Source: JAZNGX01 sp045576675
Lineage (GTDB): Bacteria; Bacillota; Clostridia; Monoglobales; Firm-18
Direction: 5' to 3'
DNA: 6,187 nt
Assembly (NCBI GenBank): GCA_045576675.1
Contig: JAZNGX010000125.1
Coordinates: forward strand, 1-6,187
Shown here: in pieces, positions 1 to 5,912 of the stretch
Numbering within the stretch: position 1 is the first letter of the stretch
Layout of the letters: every line of letters starts with the position of its first letter
Made by a program: the position numbers and the translations under genes
The notes under the pieces: generated by a model
Database searches by the model: none
Told to the model about the DNA's origin: nothing
The model's input: the letters and a program-made list of their open reading frames with translations, nothing else

Positions 1-2206
1 CTTTTTTGTATGTAATTGATGGTGTTTTATCTTCAGCAATTTGTCGTTTTATAGCATCATAGTTTAAAAAGCTCATAAGTGCTCTGTGGAAATCAGGATG
101 TACAATATCAGTTATATATTTTTTAAGCAGTTTTGAAAAATGCTCTTCATCTTCTTTGTAACCAAGATAAGCCGGCATAAGAATTCTATGAGCATTATCA
201 GTATCCAGTGAAACCCTGTATATACCATTATAATGTTCTTTAAGTACAGAAATCATTGTATCAATTTCTCTGATACCTGTTCTTACCTGACTGTAGTTTT
301 TATCCACATCTTTAGCTACATAAACATCCTCTTTGTTTTGATAATACTGAGCTTTTGATTCATACATTCTTATTTCAGCTTCACGAACCATTTCCTCACA
401 ATCTACGTTCTGGGTTCTGTACGACATACCAATAGCCACATTGTACCCCATTGGCTTTAATTGCTCCATAAACGCTTCTATGCTATTCTTGATATGCTCC
501 TGTGATACTTTTTTTGTAAACACCAGGAACTCATCTCCGCCCATACGATAAATGTGCTGACCAAAGAATACTTCTTTCAATGAATTTGCAATGTAGATAA
601 GCATTTCATCGCCTGCAGCGTGACCATATTTATTGTTTCTGACGTGAAGCTCATTAACATCGATATAAATACAAGAAAACTCTTCCGGCCTTTCGTTGTC
701 GAACATCAGAATATCTTTTTTATAAGCAACTCGGTTCATAGCTCCTGTTAGAGAATCTGTTGTTGCAGCAAGCTCAGTTTTGTTAAGATGTTTTTTGTTA
801 TATATAGCAATTGAGAAACAAACAACAACATCTTCTATAAGCATTCTTGCAGCAGAGCCTTTCTTAGCGTTAATAGTACCAAGAATGCTGACATGATTGT
901 TCTTATCAGCCAAAACCGCATACGACACATCTTTGACACCTTTGTTTTTGAAAAAGTAATACAATTCGGAATTTGTATTTAAAAGATGCGTATTAGGAAT
1001 AATTTGCACAAAACCAGTAGACGAATCATTTGCGTGAATATTTGCAGCATATCTGAAAAGCTCACCAATGAAAAACTTTCTTTCTTCTCCCACAAACAGC
1101 TTTTCTTTTAAAGCAGGTTTTATATAGTTAAAATCCTCACCATCGGTATCAGCAAAAAAGCAAGAACGTGCACTTGAAAACTCTTTAATTCTCTTTAGTG
1201 CGGAATTAACATTTTCATGCTGTTGATTTATTTCCAAAAGCAGATGCCTTATAACCGAAGACTCTGAATTTAATTTTGCTCTGTCTTTCTCGCTCTTTAA
1301 TACCAATCTTAGATAAACAGATACAATTAAAACCATCAAAGCAAAAATGATAATCATGTAAATTGATATTTTATGAGTTTCATCAAACACCTGAGATTCA
1401 TAACGGGCAAGCATAATGCCCCAATTGAATTCCTCCATTATAGAATAATGAATATACAAATCCTCACCTGTTAGTATTGACTTAAACGAAGAATACCCTT
1501 TATCGCTGTTGACAAGCTTCTCATATGTATAATCGTCATTATATTCTCTGTTTTTTAAGCCGGATAATTCAGCAGGTGATTTGTTTATTGTATCTATAAG
1601 AAACTTGCCTGTTACCTTATCATATACAAAAAGCTGAGCATCAAGCTCTTTTGCCATATTGTTATACTTTTCGCCAATGGTATCAAGATGGATAACGCCA
1701 TATAAAACACCAACAGTTTTGCCAGCAACAATAATAGGCACCGCACTTCTTATGATTTCTTTTCCGTCTCTTGTAAGATCGGGCACTCTTCCACTTATGT
1801 ATTCTCCGCAGGCAGCCTCTTGTTCAAAAGAAATTTTTCCATTCAAATCAATTGTGCCAACTTTGGTAAAGAAAGTGTTATCTGGGGCTAATATACCGAT
1901 ATTCGAAAGCAAACCAATCGGTTTAAAGGATTCAAACATACGGTCATAGCTTTTACCGTCTGCATATAGCCTTGCTGCAAAGTTTGCCATTGTAACAAGA
2001 TTTTCTCTGTCAGATATTATCTGCAAGGTCAGGTCATCTTTAATCTGCTTAGTCTGGATATGAAGCATTTCATAAGCATTCTCTTCTGCCTTAATATAAA
2101 AAGATGAAACCATTGTCAAAAAGACTGCAAATATCAAAACCGCAGTAATAACGGTATAAATTATATTATTTTGCCTTTGTTTTTTTCGTTCGTAAGTCAT
2201 CGCCAT
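1..2206 (-). CDS. Membrane-bound diguanylate cyclase with dCache-like sensor (C-terminus cut by window edge)
   Basis: This is predicted to make cyclic di-GMP from two GTP at the inner face of the membrane, in response to an extracytoplasmic signal. About 735 residues are visible. A membrane segment at about 15-37 is followed by an extracellular dCache-like region (about 38-277, with the typical RSAVPIIVAGKTVGVLYG stretch near its end). A second membrane segment lies at about 278-300, then a short helical linker and a GAF-like region. The GGDEF domain starts at DSLTG (484) and has IDVN (Asp516), NNKYGHAAGD and an intact GGDEF at 556-560. The RxxD inhibitory site is absent (FFGQ in its place), so product feedback at that site is unlikely. 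A PAS-like stretch with VHPD (702-705) begins after GGDEF and runs off the edge. The ATG at 2206 has AAGGA six bases upstream (2213-2217). The catalytic residues look intact; the ligand is unknown. Confidence 0.93.
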   Translation of the reverse strand, partial: MAMTYERKKQRQNNIIYTVITAVLIFAVFLTMVSSFYIKAEENAYEMLHIQTKQIKDDLTLQIISDRENLVTMANFAARLYADGKSYDRMFESFKPIGLLSNIGILAPDNTFFTKVGTIDLNGKISFEQEAACGEYISGRVPDLTRDGKEIIRSAVPIIVAGKTVGVLYGVIHLDTIGEKYNNMAKELDAQLFVYDKVTGKFLIDTINKSPAELSGLKNREYNDDYTYEKLVNSDKGYSSFKSILTGEDLYIHYSIMEEFNWGIMLARYESQVFDETHKISIYMIIIFALMVLIVSVYLRLVLKSEKDRAKLNSESSVIRHLLLEINQQHENVNSALKRIKEFSSARSCFFADTDGEDFNYIKPALKEKLFVGEERKFFIGELFRYAANIHANDSSTGFVQIIPNTHLLNTNSELYYFFKNKGVKDVSYAVLADKNNHVSILGTINAKKGSAARMLIEDVVVCFSIAIYNKKHLNKTELAATTDSLTGAMNRVAYKKDILMFDNERPEEFSCIYIDVNELHVRNNKYGHAAGDEMLIYIANSLKEVFFGQHIYRMGGDEFLVFTKKVSQEHIKNSIEAFMEQLKPMGYNVAIGMSYRTQNVDCEEMVREAEIRMYESKAQYYQNKEDVYVAKDVDKNYSQVRTGIREIDTMISVLKEHYNGIYRVSLDTDNAHRILMPAYLGYKEDEEHFSKLLKKYITDIVHPDFHRALMSFLNYDAIKRQIAEDKTPSITYKK

Positions 2207-2242
2207 ATCAATTCCTTCATTATTTACATTTATACATTTTAT

Positions 2243-2271
2243 AGTATATCACACTAATATAATATTTTCAA
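2243..2271 (-). promoter_or_regulatory. Sigma-A-type promoter of the diguanylate cyclase gene
   Basis: Reading leftward, TTGAAA (2271-2266) and TATACT (2248-2243) are separated by 17 bases. TGA directly before TATACT gives an extended -10. Transcription would begin near 2236, leaving a leader of about 30 bases before the ATG at 2206. The leader is too short for a riboswitch. Confidence 0.75.
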
Positions 2272-2329
2272 GTATATTTAAGCAGAAAATACGTTTATTA
2301 AGCCTTATTATTTTGTTTAAAATTAATTC

Positions 2330-2358
2330 TTTACAATTGTTTGTATTTGTGTTATTAT
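2330..2358 (+). promoter_or_regulatory. Sigma-A-type promoter of the permease gene
   Basis: TTTACA (2330-2335) and TATTAT (2353-2358) are separated by 17 bases. The expected transcription start, near 2365, falls on the ribosome binding site AGGTGA (2364-2369). The transcript would therefore have almost no leader, or the true start lies a few bases upstream. Confidence 0.6.
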
Positions 2359-2375
2359 CTTACAGGTGATATTGA

Positions 2376-3485
2376 ATGAAAACAGCAAATTTTGTCAAGA
2401 AAAACTTTGTAATGGTTATAGCACTTATCGCTGCTTTTATTACAAGTATACTGGTTCCAATTGACCGAAAATACATAGAATACTTCGATTTTAAAACATT
2501 AACGTGTTTATTTTGCGTGCTTGCAGTGGTGTGTGCTTTAAAAAACATCAACTTTTTCTATATGCTTGCACGAAAAACCGTTAAATGCTTTAAAAATGCA
2601 CGTATGAGCATTCTTGCACTGGTTTATATTACTTTTATAGGCTCTATGCTTATAGCAAACGATATGGCACTTCTTACATTTTTGCCACTCGGCTATCTTG
2701 TGCTTACCACAACAGGCAAGGAAAAATATATGGCATTTACCTTTGTAATGCAAAACATTGCCGCAAACCTGGGTGGTATGTTAACGCCGTTTGGCAATCC
2801 ACAGAACTTGTATCTTTATACAAAATTCAACATACCAAACGGAGAATTTATAAGTATTATGCTTCCTCCGTTTCTTATGGCAATGTTTTTTATTACTGTT
2901 TGTTGCTTTATAGTAAAACCCGAGCCTTTAGAGCTTGATGCTGCAGAAATTAATCTTAACTGTAAAAAAACCGTACTTTATTTATTCCTTTTTGCATTGT
3001 CAATTGCAATAGTTTTCAGAACAATACCATACTATATCGGACTTATTATAATCCCTGCCGTTTTGTTTTTTACAGACAAAAAGGCACTAAAAATCGTTGA
3101 CTACCCATTACTTCTGACTTTTGTGTTTTTCTTTATTTTTTCAGGTAATCTTGCAAGAATTGATGAAGTTCGTTTATTTTTCTCAGGTTTGCTTGATAAA
3201 AGCACACTACTGTTCAGCATTATAGCTTGTCAGGTAATAAGTAATGTTCCTTCTGCGATTTTGCTGTCGCAGTTCACAGACAATTATCGAGAATTGCTTG
3301 TTGGTGTAAATATAGGTGGTGTCGGCACACTGATATCTTCCCTTGCGAGCCTTATAACTTTCAGAGAATACACTAAACACAACAAGGGCAAAGGATTGTA
3401 TTTTCTAAAAGTATTCACGGCTTACAATATGTTTTTTTTAGCAGGTTTAACACTATTTACACTGTTGTACAAAAATATTATGTAA
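2376..3485 (+). CDS. Ion transporter superfamily permease (CitMHS/ArsB/SLC13-like)
   Basis: This is a polytopic membrane protein of 369 residues with about ten hydrophobic segments, predicted to move an anion or organic acid across the cytoplasmic membrane. Features of the citrate/arsenite-permease-like superfamily are visible in both halves. The first half has ANDMALLTFLP (94-104), in the usual place of the conserved N-D motif, and GGMLTPFGNPQN (133-144). The second half has ISNVPSAILLS (288-298) and a small-residue-rich GVNIGGVGTLISSLASLI (310-327). These pairs correspond to the two re-entrant hairpin regions of the superfamily. It is somewhat shorter than typical members (about 400-450). 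The ATG is supported by AGGTGAT six bases upstream. The gene stands alone and diverges from the cyclase. The substrate (citrate, dicarboxylate, arsenite or other) cannot be assigned. No terminator hairpin is seen after its stop. Confidence 0.85.
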   Translation: MKTANFVKKNFVMVIALIAAFITSILVPIDRKYIEYFDFKTLTCLFCVLAVVCALKNINFFYMLARKTVKCFKNARMSILALVYITFIGSMLIANDMALLTFLPLGYLVLTTTGKEKYMAFTFVMQNIAANLGGMLTPFGNPQNLYLYTKFNIPNGEFISIMLPPFLMAMFFITVCCFIVKPEPLELDAAEINLNCKKTVLYLFLFALSIAIVFRTIPYYIGLIIIPAVLFFTDKKALKIVDYPLLLTFVFFFIFSGNLARIDEVRLFFSGLLDKSTLLFSIIACQVISNVPSAILLSQFTDNYRELLVGVNIGGVGTLISSLASLITFREYTKHNKGKGLYFLKVFTAYNMFFLAGLTLFTLLYKNIM

Positions 3486-3504
3486 AATTTTTTCAAAAAA
3501 AAGC

Positions 3505-3533
3505 TATACATATCAAAAAAAATGTGATAAAAT
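3505..3533 (+). promoter_or_regulatory. Probable promoter of purC
   Basis: TATACA (3505-3510), a 17-base gap and TAAAAT (3528-3533), preceded by TGA as an extended -10. Transcription would begin near 3540, giving a leader of about 27 bases before the GTG start. There is no room for a purine riboswitch. Confidence 0.55.
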
Positions 3534-3566
3534 ATTTTTATGTTATTTACAAAGGAGTGCATATAC

Positions 3567-4250
3567 GTGAAGAAAATATACGAAGGTAAAACAAAAGATG
3601 TTTACTCATTGGAAAATGGTAATGTAATGCTTAAATTCAAGGATGATTGTACAGGTAAGGACGGTGTTTTTGACCCTGGTGAAAACTCTGTCGGTCTAAC
3701 TATTGAAGGTATAGGCAAAGCTAATCTTGAAACTTCAATCCATTACTTTGAATTATTAAAGAACGCTGGCATAAAAACTCACTATGTAAGTGCAAATGTT
3801 GATGATGCAACAATGGAAGTTCTTCCTGGCAAGGTATTTGGTCACGGTCTTGAGGTTATCTGCCGTCTTGTTGCAACAGGCAGCTTTATCCGCAGATACG
3901 GCGAATATATCGAAGACGGAACCGTTCTTGAAGGCGGATATGTTGAATGTACTTTCAAAAACGACGAAAAGGGCGACCCGCTCGTTACAGGTGAAGGTCT
4001 TGCAGCATTGGGAGTTATGACTCCTGCTATGTTTGAAAGTATGAAGGAACAGACGCTTAAAATCACAAAGATTGTTGCTGATGATTTAAAATCAATCGGT
4101 CTTGACCTTTGGGACATAAAATTTGAGTTTGGTTATAACAACGACGAGGTTATTCTTATTGACGAAATCGCATCAGGTAATATGCGTGTTTATAAGGACG
4201 GTAAAATAGTTGACCCCGTTGAGTTAACAAAGTTGATACTTAACAGATAA
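3567..4250 (+). CDS. purC: Phosphoribosylaminoimidazole-succinocarboxamide synthase (SAICAR synthetase)
   Basis: This cytosolic enzyme (EC 6.3.2.6) joins CAIR and aspartate with ATP to give SAICAR in purine synthesis. The product is 227 residues, normal for the short bacterial form. Visible landmarks are the N-terminal nucleotide-binding strand KIYEGKTKDVY (3-13), FKDDCTG (24-30), EVICRLVATGS (96-106, signature 1), KNDEKGDP (131-138), LWDIKFEFG (181-189, signature 2) and LIDEIASGNMRV (197-208). In signature 1 the usual proline before the glutamate is replaced by Gly-Leu. An in-frame ATG at 3540 would add nine residues, but it has no ribosome binding site and sits at the predicted transcription start. 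GTG at 3567 has AAAGGAG (3551-3557) nine bases upstream and gives the family's normal N-terminus. It is a single-gene unit with its own promoter and terminator; no other pur genes are in view. Confidence 0.96.
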   Translation: MKKIYEGKTKDVYSLENGNVMLKFKDDCTGKDGVFDPGENSVGLTIEGIGKANLETSIHYFELLKNAGIKTHYVSANVDDATMEVLPGKVFGHGLEVICRLVATGSFIRRYGEYIEDGTVLEGGYVECTFKNDEKGDPLVTGEGLAALGVMTPAMFESMKEQTLKITKIVADDLKSIGLDLWDIKFEFGYNNDEVILIDEIASGNMRVYKDGKIVDPVELTKLILNR

Positions 4251-4257
4251 ACCTAAT

Positions 4258-4289
4258 GAGCTGTGACAAAAGTCACAGCTCTTTCTTTT
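4258..4289 (+). terminator. Rho-independent terminator of purC
   Basis: The 10-bp perfect stem has arm GAGCTGTGAC (4258-4267), loop AAAA and the complementary arm at 4272-4281. It is followed by TTTCTTTT and starts eight bases after the purC stop codon. Confidence 0.93.
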
Positions 4290-4334
4290 AAACAAGCTTC
4301 TTTTTAAATCCACCCTCCTCTTCCTTTGCACAAA

Positions 4335-4466
4335 GATATTGAGGCAAATATTTCAAAATCTATTACCTCAAAAAACGTTGCAGACGAGCCTTCCTATAAC
4401 CACAGCTATTTTTGTCGCTACTTCAAAAAAACTTCTCATATACATTCAGCAAGCTTTTGCAAATAA
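4335..4466 (+). pseudogene. AraC-family DNA-binding-domain remnant
   Basis: A 43-codon frame ending in TAA encodes a recognisable piece of the first helix-turn-helix of an AraC/XylS-type regulator. DIEANISKSIT matches the helix before the motif, and VADEPSYNHSYFCRYFKK matches the family pattern lA..vgYn.SYFcR.FKk. No plausible start codon or ribosome binding site precedes it, and an in-frame TAA lies a little upstream (near 4303). The second helix-turn-helix, which should follow, is gone. The glycine usual after FKKtt is replaced (KTSHIHSASF), as expected of decayed sequence. This is a relic of a transcription factor lost between purC and the tRNA genes. It is unlikely to be expressed because a strong terminator lies just upstream. 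A short minus-strand open frame overlaps its first codons, but the AraC match is much clearer. Confidence 0.65.
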
Positions 4467-4497
4467 TTGATATGATACAAAAATATTGTATATACAC

Positions 4498-4526
4498 TTG
4501 ACTTTTAGGCAATTTCAATGTACAAT
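4498..4526 (+). promoter_or_regulatory. Promoter of the tRNA-Arg(CCT) gene
   Basis: TTGACT (4498-4503), a 17-base gap and TACAAT (4521-4526). Transcription is expected near 4533, only about three bases before the mature tRNA 5' end. Confidence 0.8.
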
Positions 4527-4535
4527 ATTTGTGTT

Positions 4536-4610
4536 GCCCTCTTAGTTAAATGGATATAACAGACCCCTCCTAAGGGTCAGTTACGTGTTCGATTCACGTA
4601 GAGGGTGCCA
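4536..4610 (+). tRNA. tRNA-Arg, anticodon CCT
   Basis: This 75-base gene, including an encoded CCA, folds into a full cloverleaf. The acceptor GCCCTCT pairs with AGAGGGT (first pair G-T). The D stem is GTTA/TAAC with an 8-base loop. The anticodon stem GACCC/GGGTC holds loop CTCCTAA, whose anticodon CCT reads AGG. The variable loop is four bases, and the T stem ACGTG/CACGT carries TTCGATT. The discriminator base is G. It has its own promoter and is followed by a terminator-like hairpin. Confidence 0.97.
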
Positions 4611-4613
4611 TAC

Positions 4614-4644
4614 AAAAACCTGTCAGGCTTAAGACAGGTTTTTT
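4614..4644 (+). terminator. Terminator after tRNA-Arg(CCT)
   Basis: The stem ACCTGTC (4618-4624) and GACAGGT (4633-4639) is extended by A-T pairs, with an 8-base loop and a run of six T. It lies between the two tRNA genes, so the second tRNA needs either readthrough or a promoter of its own. Confidence 0.85.
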
Positions 4645-4663
4645 GTTAAAATTTTAAAACTAT

Positions 4664-4739
4664 GCGTCCGTAGCTCAGTGGATAGAGCACAGCACTCCGA
4701 CTGCTGGTGTCACAGGTTCAACTCCTGCCGGGCGTACCA
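4664..4739 (+). tRNA. tRNA-Arg, anticodon CCG
   Basis: This 76-base gene with encoded CCA has acceptor GCGTCCG/CGGGCGT (G-T and T-G wobbles), D stem GCTC/GAGC with loop AGTGGATA, and anticodon stem CAGCA/TGCTG. The loop CTCCGAC has anticodon CCG, which reads CGG. The variable loop is GTGTC. The T arm ACAGG-TTCAACT-CCTGC has one mismatch, A49 against C65; the other four pairs are intact. No clear promoter is seen in the 20 bases after the preceding terminator; a lone TAAAAT at 4647-4652 lacks a convincing -35. Confidence 0.95.
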
Positions 4740-4740
4740 G

Positions 4741-4780
4741 AAAAAAAGACGGATTTCGACAAAGAAATCTGTCTTTTTTT
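4741..4780 (+). terminator. Terminator after tRNA-Arg(CCG)
   Basis: The 10-bp stem GACGGATTTC (4748-4757) with GAAATCTGTC (4764-4773) includes one G-T wobble. It is flanked by seven A and seven T and has a six-base loop. The A and T runs make it potentially active in both directions. It begins directly after the tRNA CCA end. Confidence 0.9.
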
Positions 4781-4781
4781 C

Positions 4782-4952
4782 AGCTAAATTCGCGATCCGC
4801 GAGCTAAATGTGCTAATGCACGCTAAATTACTTCGTAGCTAAATTGACCTTCGGTCAGCTAAAAAGCGAATTTAATTTAGCTGTTTCTGCAGAAACAATT
4901 TAGCTATTGCGGAGCAATAATTTCGCTTTGCACGAATGTGCAAAATTTAGCT
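4782..4952. repeat. Hairpin array: 9-bp AGCTAAATT motif alternating with short, unrelated palindromes
   Basis: Plus-oriented motif copies start at 4782, 4802 (AGCTAAAT), 4821 (cGCTAAATT) and 4837, with a partial AGCTAAA at 4857. Inverted copies (AATTTAGCT) start at 4874, 4897, 4919 (AATTTcGCT) and 4944. Between neighbouring copies sit palindromes, each of different sequence: CGCG-ATC-CGCG (4791-4801), GTGC-TAAT-GCAC (4810-4821), TAC-TTC-GTA (4829-4837), TGACC-TTC-GGTCA (4845-4857), GTTTC-TGCA-GAAAC (4883-4896), ATTGC-GGA-GCAAT (4906-4918) and TTGCAC-GAAT-GTGCAA (4928-4943). An outer stem AAAGCGAA (4863-4870) with TTCGCTTT (4922-4929) encloses two of them. The linker sequence is kept, while in the palindromes only the pairing is kept. 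The array could fold as a chain of small hairpins or, by pairing plus with inverted motifs, as one long stem. It has no coding content, and no known family can be named from sequence alone. Confidence 0.85.
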
Positions 4953-5147
4953 AAATCACTTTGCATCTATATTGTTCTGCTTTTCCACGTCAGAACAAGC
5001 TACATTTCGCTGCTCTTCCTTTTTCGTAAAAAGGCTCGCTCGGCTTTCCTGTTCGTTTATAAACGCACTCATAACGCCTTTGTTTTATTATCAACCTTTT
5101 GCGATAGTGCCTTTGGTACAATCACATCTAAATCATTCTGCCTTGCC
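4953..5147. other. Non-genic structured stretch between the hairpin array and the cotJC terminator
   Basis: No gene is supported here. Several inverted repeats are visible: TTGTTCTG (4972-4979) with CAGAACAA (4991-4998), CCTTTTT-CGT-AAAAAGG (5018-5034) and the perfect palindrome CGTTTATAAACG (5054-5065). On the minus strand a 38-codon frame (5072 down to 4956), rich in charged residues (for example TKKEEQRNVACSDVEKQNN), follows a weak AAAGG at short spacing. It may be a chance frame across a conserved non-coding repeat. The stretch abuts the hairpin array on one side and a 17-bp stem on the other, so 4782-5188 may be one repeated element. Confidence 0.4.
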
Positions 5148-5188
5148 AAAATGGACTGTCTCACCAAATAAGTGAGGCAGTCCATTTT
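5148..5188 (-). terminator. Long hairpin downstream of cotJC, probable terminator
   Basis: The 17-bp stem has arms 5148-5164 and 5172-5188, one T-G wobble (5159 with 5177) and loop CAAATAA. It ends 15 bases past the cotJC stop codon. Minus-strand transcripts would finish the stem in TTTT. It may alternatively be the right-hand boundary hairpin of the structured stretch at 4782-5188. Confidence 0.7.
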
Positions 5189-5203
5189 CAAAAACTCTAC
5201 TAT

Positions 5204-5614
5204 CTATTTCATACCCATATAAAACTTGTTTTTTTCATTTAACTTTTCTTCAGCGTGACGAAGAACCTCGCCAAATCTTTGATAATGTGCTATCTCACGG
5301 GTTCTCAAGAATTTAAGTGGTTCAATAACATCAGGGTCATCAGCAAGCTTTAAGATATTTTCGTAGGTTGCTCTGGCTTTCTGTTCTGCTGCAAGATTCT
5401 CGTTAAGGTCTGCAATCACATCGCCCTTTACTCCTATATAAGCAGCTGTGAAAGGTGAGCCTGCGGCTGACACAGGATAAACACCCAAGCCGTGGTCAGT
5501 ATAATAATCACCAAAGCCCTGCTCCTTAACCTGCTCCGGTGTTAAATTTCTGGTAAGCTGATGAACAATAGTTCCAATCATTTCAAGATGAGCAAGCTCT
5601 TCCGTTCCTGTGTT
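5204..5614 (-). pseudogene. cotJC: Spore coat protein CotJC (manganese-catalase family), N-terminal part missing
   Basis: About 136 C-terminal residues of a CotJC-type protein, a spore-coat member of the manganese catalase family usually about 190-210 residues long. Homology begins at GTEELAHLEM (5608 downward), which contains the E-x-x-H metal-ligand pair of the family. It continues through IGTIVHQLTRNLTPEQ, AAEQKARATYENI (Glu ligand), REIAHYQRF (His ligand) and ends in FYMGMK. There are no internal stops or frameshifts. Directly upstream the frame reads Asn-Thr and then a TAG stop (5617-5615), where relatives have about 65-70 more residues, including the first Glu ligand. An ATG at 5581 is in frame, but it lacks a ribosome binding site and would also drop the E-x-x-H ligands, so it is unlikely to be a real start. 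The gene is cut by an insertion or rearrangement; cotJA/cotJB are not in view. Confidence 0.88.
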
Positions 5615-5617
5615 CTA

Positions 5618-5912
5618 TACTATTTTGCTCTGTTATAAAAAGTTGAAAATTTTATTTTCAGCAATAGCACAGAAAAGCCCTATTTTGAAAAATATTTTTG
5701 AAAAAAGTTACAAGGTGGACATAAATTTAAACAGTGTCATTGTTATTAATATAGAGAGGTATATATACTAGTATAAAATAATAATACAACTTAACATTCT
5801 TAAACAACAGTTAATCAGATGGGGATTGTATCTGTTGGGTATTTTGCAAGGGTGGGTGGCTGGGATGTGTACGATATTCGTTTGTCTATTATGGAGAAAT
5901 TATGTAATTAAC
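5618..5912. other. Non-coding stretch beyond the cotJC breakpoint
   Basis: No supported gene. The stretch is very AT-rich up to about 5815, with the inverted repeat TGAAAAT-TTT-ATTTTCA (5644-5660) and the perfect palindrome TATACTAGTATA (5764-5775). Then comes a short G-rich part: CAGAT/ATCTG arms (5816-5820, 5830-5834) around GGGG, and GGG runs at 5837, 5850, 5854 and 5862. A 30-codon frame at 5819-5911 has no ribosome binding site. If an accessory element starts at the cotJC breakpoint, this is its left end. Confidence 0.5.

Noticed and set aside
1659..1949. Plus-strand open frame of 96 codons
   Set aside because: It lies antisense to the sensor domain of the diguanylate cyclase, has no ribosome binding site and resembles no protein family.
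2360..2753. Two minus-strand open frames inside the permease gene
   Set aside because: They are antisense shadows of hydrophobic codons, rich in Cys and Lys, without start signals.
3534..3566. Purine riboswitch ahead of purC
   Set aside because: The predicted leader is only about 27 bases and has no aptamer-like fold.
3790..4117. Plus-strand (3790-4020) and minus-strand (3842-4117) frames inside purC
   Set aside because: The purC frame is unambiguous by motif; these are alternative-frame shadows.
4288..4359. Minus-strand 23-codon frame ending AKEEEGGFKKKLV
   Set aside because: It looks like a protein C-terminus, but it is closed by a TAG upstream, has no start signal and overlaps the first codons of the clearer AraC remnant. 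It could be another gene relic, but too little remains to call.
4536..4739. tRNA-Arg genes as the attachment site of an integrated element
   Set aside because: No integrase gene and no repeated copy of a tRNA 3' end is visible; both tRNA genes are complete with their own terminators.
4782..4952. CRISPR array
   Set aside because: The repeat unit is only 9 bp, it occurs in both orientations, and the spacers are short palindromes rather than unique sequences of about 30 bp.
4938..5175. Two overlapping plus-strand frames of 77 and 67 codons
   Set aside because: They start within or next to the hairpin array, have no ribosome binding site, end inside the loop of the 5148-5188 hairpin and match no recognisable protein.
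5819..5911. Plus-strand 30-codon frame starting MGIVSVGYFARVGGW
   Set aside because: No ribosome binding site, no recognisable similarity and it overlaps the G-rich tract; length is within chance expectation.
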